Shown here: one piece after another, positions 10,315-21,172 of the stretch
How the letters are laid out: each line of letters opens with the position of its first letter
Position numbering within the stretch: the first letter of the stretch is position 1
From: Lumbricus rubellus
Lineage: Eukaryota > Annelida > Clitellata > Crassiclitellata > Lumbricidae
Direction: 5' to 3'
NCBI GenBank assembly: GCA_945859605.1
Contig: OX243819.1
Span: forward strand, 8,325,528-8,389,527
DNA: 64,000 bases
Position numbers and translations under genes: made by a program
Notes under the pieces: model-generated
Databases searched by the model: none
What the model saw: only the letters and a program-made list of their open reading frames with translations
Told to the model about the DNA's origin: nothing

Positions 10315-11342
10315 TACGGTGTCCCAATTGAAGTGAGCCCATTTTTGTTTTGGCGATATATCTGTTAATTCTAAATGAAACTCTATAACATTTTACAGCG
10401 TGAAAGAGGGATAAATTATAAATGTTTCCTGAAAATTTTATCAAATTCTATCAACATAGTCCGAAGTTATGCACATTCAAATTTGGACAAACAAAATTTG
10501 AAGTTGCCAACATGTAAAAGATAGAAATTTTTTTTGGGCCAATTGTTGTTTTTCAAAGCTGATGTTCAAAATGTCCGCCATTAGCTCGAATGCATGCTCT
10601 AAGGCGCTTTTGCCATTCATTGATTGCATTGTCAACAATCCCTTGATCAACACGATTCCATTCTTCCACGATTCGCTGTTTGAAGTGGTCAACGTCACGT
10701 ATGCGCCGAGTTTGATAAACGCGTTCTTGAAGGACGCTCCATATCTTGTAGTCCAGTGGATTAAGATCAGGGCTACTGGGGGAGGGGGGCAAAGAGTTGG
10801 TGAAATGAACTCTGGAGTTTCTCTTGACAGCATACCAACAGTTTCTTCGGCTCGATTAGCAGGAGCACTGTCGTGCTGGAATATGAAAAATTCACTGCCC
10901 GGCAATTCCTTAATAGCGGGCAGCGATTGACGAGTTTCTGTTAGGAAATTCCTTAATACCTTCTTGCACCGTAACGTTTTCTTCTCTTAATTTTTTGTAT
11001 TGAACTCAAATCATCTTTGCTGAAAACCCTTTTATTATTGTTCCCTCGCATGGAAATGATGGAAATATGGCGTCATATTTATTAATTTAGAAAGCATAGG
11101 CCTACAAGGTGTGCAGTTGCAAACAATAATTTCCTATCTTTTACATGTTGGAAACTCAAAATTTTCGTTGCCCAAATTTGAATGTGTATAACTTCGAACA
11201 CTGTTCTTAGAATTGGATAACATTTTCAGGAAACATTGATAATTTATTCCTCTTACATTCGCTGAAATTTTATAGAGTTTCATTCAGAATTAACAGATTT
11301 ATCGCCAAAACAAAAAGGGGCTCACTTCAATTGGGACACGTG
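10315..11342 (-). mobile_element. Tc1/mariner-type transposon, internally deleted, transposase on minus strand
   Basis: The terminal inverted repeats begin (TA)CGGTGTCCCAATTG and extend about 70 bases, with TA at both insertion edges (10313-10314, 11343-11344). Minus-strand remnants at 10553-10905 contain HDSAPANRAEET and SPDLNPLDY, the second and third catalytic-Asp regions of a DDE mariner transposase, plus RRIRDVDHFKQRIVEEWN and LRACIRANGGHFEH at the C-terminus. Frames are shifted relative to each other and the N-terminal part is missing, so it is inactive. It lies in Tbx20 intron 2, in the same direction as the gene. Confidence 0.88.
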
Positions 11343-11360
11343 TAGGCTAGTAATATAATG

Positions 11361-11460
11361 GTGTTGATATAGTAATAGTGGTATTGACATAGTAATTTTA
11401 TTGATATAGTAATAGCGGTATTGATATAGTAATAGTGGTATTGATGTAGTAATAGCGTAT
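11361..11460. repeat. 18-bp tandem repeat
   Basis: About five copies of a TATTGATATAGTAATAG-like unit next to the right end of the mariner element. Confidence 0.8.
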
Positions 11461-11648
11461 TGTGCTTATGCTTAGAATATAGTTGTAGCCTAATAGAAGC
11501 AGTATAATGGGCAGAACCCATCACATAACGAGACACGCAAGCACTCAGAGATTATGAAACACTATAGGAGTACAGATAATCATAATGGGAAGAAGTTGTA
11601 GAGTACGAACAGCACGAGACATGTGCACTTGTGCAGCATGTAACCAAC

Positions 11649-12069
11649 CTTCCAGATTTCGTGATGATCATCTCGGTTCCCAACTCGTGAAACTTCTCCC
11701 ACAATTCCTTTGTCTCCAATCGACATTTCACCGGCGCCAAAACTCTGACACTTCCGCTGCTGCTGCTGCTGGAAGCTGTGATCATCTGCTTCAGTCCTTT
11801 GCGACTAGTGCCTCCTCTTCCTCCTCCTCCGCCTCTTCCTCCTCCTCCTCCTCCTCCTCCTCCTCCTTTGCTGCTGCAACGGTCTGCATTCTCCGCATCA
11901 CTCGCACCCCTAGAATTAACCTGCTGCTGCTGATGTTGTTGCTGCTGCTGATGTTGTTGCTGCTGCTGATGTTGTTGCTGCTGCTGATGTTGTTGCTGCT
12001 GCTGCTGCTGATGTTGTTGCTCATGCGGCTTATGGGTTGCAGTGGATGGTATAGCATCATGAGTTTTTG
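11649..12069 (-). CDS. Tbx20: Tbx20 exon 2 (Q/H-rich linker and N-terminal T-box)
   Basis: The acceptor TTATTTTATAG precedes the exon; its first two bases complete an Ala codon begun in exon 1. The donor is GGAAG|GTTGGT, phase 2. It encodes residues 288-426: a Gln/His tract in Q5H units (residues about 303-350), a glycine-rich tract with Arg interruptions, a Ser run, then [12 protein letters not shown] and [13 protein letters not shown], the start of the T-box. The DNA under the Q/H tract repeats with an 18-bp period, so length variation by slippage is likely. Confidence 0.9.
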
Positions 12070-12960
12070 CTATAAAATAATAAGCAGCACACAAACAATA
12101 AGCATCAGATTTCAAAAGAATGCGTTAGGCCCTGCAAACGTGCGCTGATGTCGTGTTACATTTTTCCGATTCATGGATCTTGAAATGCATGGCGCCAGTG
12201 CCGTGTAAATGCACGCATATCGTAATCGTAATAGTATGAGACTCATCAGCATATAATATTATTAAAGCCTGCCACTGTGTTAACATAATTATTATTAAAA
12301 GTGCAGACATATAATCAGGTTTTTTGCTTCACTAGGTGGCGCATAAACTATATACTTACTTACTATTTAGATCTAAATGGATCAAAACATAGAATGCTGT
12401 AGGATGACAAGCAGAGCTTTTCAATTCAATAAAACTTCACATCTTATATTGTATAATTACAGATCTGCGAATTAAGCAACAGTTCGACATAATTATGAGC
12501 CACTTAAAACGCAATTAAATAAATCTCGTGAAATCTGAAGGAAAATTACAGGCGGGTGTCGTCTGTAATCGAAATGTTAAAAATATTCCGGTTGGAGGTG
12601 GGTGGTTTGACTAAGCTCTGATCCATGAAAAGTGACAGAGCGAGCGACACACCTGCAAGGTGAAAAATTGGGTAGCCCTGATCGACTGGAAGGCGCCGCG
12701 AAGAGTATCATTAGATGTGACTGCATGACGACGGTCAAAGGACGAAAACACGCGCATATTTTATAGTGAGAGAGAGAGGGGAGAGAGAGCGTGCTGGGGG
12801 TGGGGGGGGCGAGGGTAGGGAGATGGGGCGAGATTGTCATTAAATCACTTAGTCACAATTGCCGATAATGACTGCAGCGCGAGTGCGTGAACCCGTCACG
12901 TGATCGCACACTTAAAACATATATCAAACATGTAAATCACTGCATTCGAACCGTCGTCTG

Positions 12961-13140
12961 TCTCACTGCCTCCCTTCCACCGTTCGTATGTCTCACTGCC
13001 TCCCTTCCACCGTTCGTATGTCTCACTGCCTCCCTTCCACCGTTCGTATGTCTCACTGCCTCCCTTCCACCGTTCGTCTGTCTCACTGCCTCCCTTCCAC
13101 TGTTCATCTGTCTCACTGCCTCCCTTCCACTGTTCGTCTG
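12961..13140. repeat. 30-bp minisatellite, six copies
   Basis: Exactly six 30-base units beginning TCTCACTGCCTCCCTTCCAC, with a few third-unit substitutions. Tbx20 intron 1. Confidence 0.95.
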
Positions 13141-13168
13141 CAGACCTGCCTCCTCCTCCTCCTCCTCC

Positions 13169-13290
<122 letters not shown>

Positions 13291-13480
13291 TAATATTATT
13301 AATAGATTGTTTGTGGATCGGTGTGGCGGGAAGGAGGGAGTGGGCTGGTCGTCCCAGTGCGTCGCGTCGCGTTCGACGAGTCTTCACAATAATTTAGAAT
13401 AATCTAGAAAACAGATGCACATGCGTAATATATATTTATATATATATATGTGTGTATATATGTGTGTATATATATATATT

Positions 13481-15912
13481 AGACTGGTCCAAAAAACTGA
13501 ACATTGAAATATTTGAAAGGCATGTTGGTTTTTTTGTACATCTGGTACCAGAAACCCACAGTGCAAAATATTAAAACACTGAGGCTCTATCTTCAGGTCC
13601 CTCAATGCTGTCAAAGTTTTAGCATGCTTAGGCTACTACATTGTAAACGGTGCAATATAACTGGCAGGCATCCAATCAACGAGCACTGAACCTTCCATTT
13701 TAGCTGTTAGCAATATTAGTGAATTGCCAGCATGAAAAGCAGCTGCACTTAGTGTTTAATTGACTATCTAGTGTCGAATAAAAAATATATAAGAATGCTG
13801 TCAGCATGTTACATTGTCGGTTCCGAAAGTCGAATTTGACCATGAAGATTATGATGAAGCTCCGCCACCTGGGGTAATGCTTAATGTATTCGCTCTTCGT
13901 CAGCGAGTCATTGAAGGTGCTGAATGTTGCAACTAATCTCAGAAATCTCTCTGCCCCATCATTCACGACTTGGTCTGTAGGCCTACTTAAGAGGAAGATC
14001 CAACAACGTCTCCTTAATACAAAGAGATTTCATAAACCTCAGGCTCTCTGTTATTTCCTCTCCTTGTTTTCCTTAGGAAACTACCTCTTGCAGTCTAGGT
14101 TCTTCTTCTTTACTTGTGTCTTGATTATCTCTTTTCTCGTTCATTAGCTACTTCTTGGAGAAAAATAAGAACCCAGCAAGGTCAATTACTAAATACCCGA
14201 AATGAAGCCTGCATGAAAGTGTAGTAAATGCCGCCTTAGTGATCTTCTCATTTACAGCGTTGTGTAAGTCATCCAGGAGAGCAAAGTCATTCATAGCAGC
14301 ATCACAAGCTCTTGGAGTTACTACGCTGCAGGTACGATTAGATCAGGACAATGAAAACAGCCACTTCTCAGATTATAGCTTCCCCGATCCTGGCTGGTTT
14401 CATTGGCTCAAAAAGTGAAAACATCACGAGTTTGAGTATACGTAAATGAACTTTGTTATCTGTCGTGCATTGTGGAGTGTGAAGATCCCCTGTTAGAAAA
14501 TACAGAAGCAGTTTACACAGTTCTGGAGGTCTTCATGACCACGATAGCTGCATCTTGGCACTTCCTGCAGTCATCTATTTTAGAGCCTGAAATGCACGGA
14601 CTAGCGGACTGTTATGATGAAAGACCACTGTTGGTGATAAACGTTTGAATAGCTGGATATCGGGTCCAGAAGATGAGTCCATCACAACTGTGAAGACTGT
14701 ATCCAACAAAGACTCTGTTGTGAAATGTCTGTACAACTTAAACGCAAGAGAGGTCAACAAAATACAACACTGAACAGTTACTAACATCCGTATACTGGAT
14801 CCCATGCCAGTGTTGTAAGCAGTAGAGCCAAATAAAATAGCTTCAATCGGTTTTTCCAATGTCCATTCTTCATTGATCTTGACAGCGACGTTGGTCATGG
14901 CAGTTTCAGTAGGCTACCCGATGGAACTCATCGAATTTGATATTTGGGCTTGAAATCAACAGTTATTGACAAAAGGTCAACTCAGTGTGAGAATTGTGGA
15001 AAAATAACTGGGGTTGAACCATGATTCACTTGGAATTGGGTGTGTGAAAGACATACTTTACTATGGGGCTCTAAGAAAGACTGGGGGCTGAAACGCTCGG
15101 TAATTCACACCCTGGGCCAACCTATGTGCCCTCTTCTTTCTCCTGTAAGGTCTGCTACAGTTACCTTACCATTCCAGAGTGGAACTAAAAGGTCATCTCC
15201 TTTCTTGACTTCGTGGATGAAGGAATCTCTCAGATTGACGCTATAATGGTTCGTCTGTCAACCCTGGCATGCCAAAGTGAGCTTTAAGAAATAGACCTTT
15301 GGCCATACAGTATTGGACTGCAGATAGGATGTGACTAGAAAGCCTGTTAAAAATAATGCTGCGGTCCAGCGTTGAAACCAGCTCAATTTATTGAACATCA
15401 TGGGGCACGTGCCCTGATGCTCCCTTCGAGTCTCCTAAGGGTAGGTCTGTTTAAGTATAGGCCTACTTATCAATGTTCTGAGAGGGACAACCCACAAATT
15501 TATGAAAATTGTTCTTGAAAACATCACTTTCCAGCCACATTAAGGTTGTCAGCAGCCCGATATTCAATGTAAAAATGAACGAAAAACCATTATACTTTGA
15601 ACCCCATTTTGGGGGAGACCCCATGGTCAGATCTTATCGGATTTTGGATATTTTATTCAGCAGCAAATCCTGAGAAGGAAACCGTTCAGAATGCTTGTGT
15701 TATAATTTTTCCCAGGTCAAACTGCAAATTGCATGGACTATCAATATATAGCCCCCAAACCCCATCTTTGATGCTCGTGAGTGACCCCTTAATATTACAA
15801 TTGTGACATAAAATTTCACACAGGTACTTTTTAGATCAAAATGAACAAATGTATCAACATGCCTAAAAAATCCAAAAGAAAAAAATTTTCCCATGCGAAT
15901 TTGGACCAGTCT
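13481..15912. mobile_element. Unclassified terminal-inverted-repeat element
   Basis: AGACTGGTCCAA at 13481 is mirrored exactly by TTGGACCAGTCT ending at 15912; both edges abut AT repeats, so the target duplication cannot be read. The interior holds decayed minus-strand frames, for example 13700-13966 (NDGAERFLRLVATFSTFND) and 14575-14898 (107 codons). NDGAER followed by a Leu-rich stretch faintly resembles an uncharacterised transposase-like family, but I cannot name it. Length about 2.4 kb. Confidence 0.55.
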
Positions 15913-15925
15913 AATATATATATAC

Positions 15926-15960
<35 letters not shown>

Positions 15961-16099
15961 TATAGTTGGCAGCGCCTCAAGATGTTCGAACGTGCGAGGA
16001 GTTATAAGGTTGAGTAAGAGAGAAAACAAATATTTCAGCTGATAAACGCTTTTTATCACTGCTAGTGTTTTGCTGTTCGAAAGCTGATGCTGTTTCTGT

Positions 16100-16183
16100 T
16101 GTTGCGGCTGCTGTTTCTGCTGTTGATGCTACTGCTGCTGTTGCTGTTGTTGCTGTTGCTGCTGCTGTTGCTGCTGTTGCTGC

Positions 16184-16215
<32 letters not shown>

Positions 16216-16267
16216 TTGCTGCTGTTGCTGATGTTGCTGTTGCTGCTGTTGCTGCTGTTGTTGTTGT

Positions 16268-16299
<32 letters not shown>

Positions 16300-16334
16300 C
16301 TGTTGCTGTTGTTGTTGATGTTGCTGTTGTTGCG

Positions 16335-16365
<31 letters not shown>

Positions 16366-16555
16366 TTGCGGCTGCTGTTGCTGCTGTTGTTGCTGCTGCT
16401 GTTGTTGCGGCTGCTGCTGTTGCTGCTGTTGCTGTTGCTGCTGCTGTTACTGTTGTTGCTGCTGCTGCTGTTACTGTTGCTGCTGCTGCTGTTGCTGCTG
16501 CTGTTGTTATTGCTGTTGCTGTTGTTGTTGCCGCTGTTGTTGCTGCTGCTGCAGC
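16100..16555. repeat. (CTG/TTG)n trinucleotide tract
   Basis: About 455 bases of CTG and TTG triplets (CAG/CAA on the Tbx20 strand). The Gln frame on the minus strand is interrupted by TAA, so I do not call it an exon. Confidence 0.95.
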
Positions 16556-16559
16556 TGAA

Positions 16560-17069
16560 AGACTCATAGTACGTTGTCGGTGCGGTCTATTGATTGCGAT
16601 TCTTCGTGTCTCTATCGTTTGATCGCTTGAGCGGCGATGGAGGAGGCTGCAGGGGTGGAGATGGCGGAGGTGGTGGGGGAGCGGCGGCTTAAAAGCGTCA
16701 TCTTTCTCACGTACTTATCTGCGGCGTCTTGATTTAGACGACTTCGCAGCTGCAAGCACAGATTGAACGCGCATTATATATTAGACGGCAGACTGAAGAA
16801 CTCACGCATAGATAATTACCAAATTAATAAGTCCAAAATACTGATCTATATATATGTACGAAATACGGCCCACTATAACACGACACGCAGGTCGGCTTTA
16901 CAGCAGTGGGTTCAGTAGCTTAATACTATGGCCTAAGTGCTGGATCACTTCTGGTTCGGCCAAGCCAGAAGTGGGAGGGGCTATCTTATTTTCGGCAGAA
17001 CCCGAGTCAAGCAACACAACAGCAAAGCGCCAATGGCAGCTAACAGAAACTTTTATAAATTAATGCCTT
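16560..17069. other. No gene recognised
   Basis: Intronic sequence of Tbx20 with no supported feature. Confidence 0.4.
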
Positions 17070-17148
17070 GTGTGAGGCTCGAACCCGGGTCGCGTGGATG
17101 ACTCTCAGTTTAACGACCAGCGATCTCTCAACTGAGCTACGGACCCAC
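17070..17148 (-). mobile_element. tRNA-derived sequence (SINE head or tRNA pseudogene)
   Basis: On the minus strand GGGTCCGTAGCTCAGTTGAGAG gives an A-box-like D-arm, and GGTTCGAGCC (17076-17085) a B-box. The anticodon stem does not fold cleanly, so I do not call a functional tRNA. It interrupts the LINE next to it within its coding sequence. Confidence 0.5.
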
Positions 17149-17150
17149 CC

Positions 17151-18223
17151 CCCAATTGAGACAAATGATCGAGACTGAGCCATAGCAGTTCTAGACCGAG
17201 GAACCAAGAGGTCAAATCTGTTGGATGAACGAAGTGGACGGTGCCGGTGGGGGGAGAAGCTTCAAGCTGAATGAGGACAAAGTAAAACATTAGTCAGATA
17301 TTTTGAGGCAAGACCCCGTTGAGCCTTTATGATCCGAGTGAGGATCTTAAATTGTGTGCGAGCACGGAGAGGAAGCCAGTGAAGTTCATGAAACATAAAG
17401 GCAGATATGTGAGAGTACTTGGGAAGGCGGGCAATCAATCTAGCAGCTCAGTTGAGAACCGACTGAATCGGTGAAAGACGAACTTTAGGAAGACCAACGA
17501 GGAGAGCATTGCAATAGTCAATTCGCGAACATATAAAAGCATGAATGAAGGTAGTGAAGATGGAGGAGACAGAGCGACGAATGACTCAGAGACATCTTAA
17601 ATGAAAATATGACGAGCGTGTAACACTGGAAATATGCTCAGTAAAGGTAGGCTAAGTGAACTATCATGTATACAACACCGAGATCCCGCACACTTGAAGA
17701 GAAGGAAAACAGCGGGATTTTTTCAGAGAGCCGAATGAAATCAAGCTTCTGAAGCTGCTGGGGAGTACCTAGCCAGATGAATTGAGTCTTTGAAGTATTA
17801 AGCGAAAGGCGATTAGAAGACATTCACGAGTGGAGATGATTAGTAAGGGATTCAATAAGAGCAACTAACAGCAGCTGGGAAGATGCATGAGGGACCAATG
17901 ACCATGGACAAAAGCCTGGACATCATCAGCAAAGAGATGGCCAGCAGCACTACAATTTGTAGTCTACAAATTGGAAATAGAAGAGTGATGTCAGTCATGT
18001 AAAGAATAAATAGGAGAGGCCCGTGAACTGAACCTTGAGGAACAACCATAATAACAAGAGCCCATTGGGTTCGAGAGTCACCAGATATAATCATTTGAGT
18101 TCTTTCAGAAAGGTACGACTAGAACCAAGATAGGGGAACACCCTTAACACCATAGGAGGTTTCAAGACGCTAGCTTGAGTATATATAGGATATCATGATC
18201 GACCATGTCAAAAGCTGAAGAGA

Positions 18224-18254
<31 letters not shown>

Positions 18255-18531
18255 GAGGGCCAATAGAGAGACCTCATGCAGACCTATCAACAGCAGAATA
18301 GATTTCAGTTAATAGAGAAAGGAGAGCTGTCTCGGTGGAGTGATGGCCCTAAAACCAGATTGATTTGCAGGAAGGAGACCAGATTGCTCAAGGTATAGCC
18401 TATATACGGTAGAAACTGTAGAGAGACAGGACGTCCAGGTGTCTTAGAAAGAAATGATAGATTTGAGATAGGCCGATAATTTTGGCAAAGGTTGGTGTCA
18501 AGGTTAGGCTTTTTGAGGGAAGGAAAGACAT

Positions 18532-18535
<4 letters not shown>
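17151..18535 (-). mobile_element. Degenerate LINE with reverse transcriptase (L2/CR1-like)
   Basis: Minus-strand fragments in order: NYRPISNLSFLSK near 18470 (RT motif 1), PQGSVHGPLLFILY near 18030, a FADDVQAFVHG catalytic block near 17925, LNTSKTQFIWLGT near 17800 and SSSVRDLGV near 17690, then a C-terminal SNRFDLLVPRSRT-type block near 17200. Several frameshifts separate them, so it is dead. A related 3' end is at 56050-56391. Clade placement is from motif style only. Confidence 0.8.
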
Positions 18536-18736
<201 letters not shown>

Positions 18737-19142
18737 ATAGACGGATAGATGGGTGGATGGATGGATCTTTGTCTCTTTGAATACCTGCTCAGTGCTCTGC
18801 ATTATAGTGATCCTCTGTCCATTTGGAATTGTGGATATTCATGAGGCCCATGCACTGGATACCATGCATGCAGTCAAAAATACACAACCACGCATGGCAC
18901 CATAATTATATGCAGGTATATAGGCCATATAGGCTATTTAGGATATAGTCTATATTCTATTCTGAAGGTTTAAGTTTGAGGTATACATAAGGCATTATAG
19001 CATTTATAGGGATGAGGTTGTCACACTGCATGTATACATATAGACGGTGAGAATGAAAATGACAACTGATGACGAAGATAATGACGATGATGATAGTGAC
19101 GATGATGACAGCTATACCTTAATCTTCGCCTTCACCGAACCG

Positions 19143-19388
19143 ACATATATGACATAAATGACATAAATGACATAGATGACATAAATGACATAAATGTCAT
19201 ATATGACATAAATGACATGTATGACATAAATGACATAAATGACATAAATGACATAAATGACATAAATGACATAAATGACATAAATGACACATATGACATA
19301 AATGACATGTATGACATAAATGACATAAATGACATATATGACATGAATGACATAAATGACATAAATGACATATATGACACAAATGACT
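19143..19388. repeat. 9-bp minisatellite (ATGACATAA)n
   Basis: About 27 copies of a 9-base unit with ATGACATAT and ATGACATGT variants. Three minus frames are open through it only because the period is a multiple of three. Confidence 0.95.
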
Positions 19389-19603
19389 AACGACATTTTA
19401 TATCGCTTCCTGTCTTCTTTATCTTCTTCTGTCGTATAATTAATCGGTCTCATCCTCTTCCCTGATCTTATCCTCCAATCCACCAATTTGCAACATCTGC
19501 ATAAAGACTACATCCATAATAATAATGTGAACACGGCAGCGGCAGCGGCGGCGAATAGCATACATGTATAATTTTGTATATATATATATGTAATATGTAT
19601 ATA

Positions 19604-20227
19604 CACGGTGTTCGGAAAAAACCGAACCTCTCTTATTGCTACGATAATTTGTGTAATAATTTGTACATTTCAATAAATTATGGAGAAACTTCAGTTTAAA
19701 GGACAAGAATCAAATAACTAACATTATTTTGTTAGTTATAATGTGTGTTAAAAATTCCCTCCTTCGGCCTCAACACACGCACAGAGGCGAGCTCGTCGTT
19801 GACTTATTGCTGAATCGATTACAACTTGATCAAATTCGTCCCATTCCTGTATCATACGCTGACGTAGTTATCCGACATCGCATACCTTTTCTTACAAACG
19901 TTTTCTTGAATCACATACCAGATTTTATAGTACATGGGATTAAGGTCTAGGTTATTTTAAATGTAGGCCTACCAAGTTTGCATGCAATAGTGCATTAACA
20001 ACTGTCTTAATCGCTCAAGCCGAGCCTTCTTGTTGACCACCGTTATAGCTCAGTCGCTCTATACGCTGTTTGAAACATTTTAACTGACTTCAAGATTTAA
20101 CCGGAATAGGATATAATTATAAAGACTAGCTATGGAATAAAATAGTTTTATTCTCAATAATATTTTTACATGTTTGATGTTAATATCTTTATTTATTGTA
20201 GAGGTTCGGTTTTTTTCGAACATCGTG
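19604..20227 (-). mobile_element. Mariner-type element, TIR CACGGTGTTCGGAAAAAACC
   Basis: A 624-bp element with TA at 19602-19603 and 20228-20229 and inverse ends of about 28 bases. A minus-strand trace of a transposase C-terminus lies near 19755-19800 (RV..RPKEGIF-like). Non-autonomous. Confidence 0.8.
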
Positions 20228-20993
20228 TATTGATCGCACTATTATAGACCTCTGTATATGTTGCCCTGATAATATAGTTTATCGCATCTCTGCAGATTCA
20301 AGAGTTATATATATATATATATATAAAATTATATATATATGCTATTGACCCACCTTAAATACACACACATATATATATTTAGGGTGGGTTAAAAAGACCA
20401 GTAAGATACTAAGATTTTTTGCCAATACCCTGGCCAGAAGTAATCATTTTTAAATAGGCCTATGGCATTATAGCAATCTTCGTAATGAATTTCTTGGTTT
20501 CAATTTCCCTCTTTTCCGCAAGCATCTGAAACATGCATTCTCTTTTATCGTGGTTCGGTGTATATATATACATATATACATATACATATACATATATATA
20601 CATATGTATATATATATATGCAGTCATGTCGAGAGCGAATTAATCTGCATGAGGAGTTTCTCCTGGAGCGAGAACTTGATGCTTGCAAGATTTGTTAGAA
20701 ATAAGTAGAAAATAGACTATATAAATATGCTTGAAAGTAAAAGTTTAGAGTTAATGAAGCCATAGTTCCAAAGTATACAACTACGATACCTTATACGACT
20801 AAAACATTTTACACATTTATTGAAAGAAATTAGACGAATTTTGAGTTTTGTCTTAAATTCATGTCCAATATATTGATTATTGCCAAACTGGTAAAACGAC
20901 GAAAAATGCTTTGGCGTCATTTTTATCTTGACATCAGCAAGACTAGTGACAGCAACTATAATTCTAATTAAATTGTCGAGTGCTTGTTCTAAT

Positions 20994-21172
20994 AATAATT
21001 ATCATGGGCGGAGTTTAGTTTCTGTTCTTGGGGGGAGGGGGGGCTAATGACTTCTTGGGGGGGGGGGCTAAGCCCGAAAAAAGATACCATTTGCATGGTA
21101 AAAAAGCTGAATCTGGGCCTTCTTGGGGGCTTAGCCCCTAGTCCCTGATAAACTCCGCACATGATAATTATT
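20994..21172. mobile_element. MITE with 24-bp inverted ends
   Basis: The left arm (20994-21017), ending CATGGGCGGAGTTTA, and the right arm (21149-21172) are inverse complements with one mismatch. The interior is G-rich. 179 bp. Confidence 0.75.

Noticed and set aside
10553..10905. Functional mariner transposase
   Set aside because: Frames are shifted against each other and the N-terminal DNA-binding part and first catalytic Asp are missing.
16065..16622. Poly-Leu, poly-Ala/Thr and poly-Val frames of 160-196 codons as proteins, or as a Gln-rich extra Tbx20 exon
   Set aside because: Pure CTG/TTG repeat. The minus-strand Gln frame contains TAA, and no splice sites or conserved flank support an exon.
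17070..17148. Functional tRNA gene
   Set aside because: A- and B-box-like arms are present, but the anticodon and acceptor stems do not pair well, and it sits inside a LINE.
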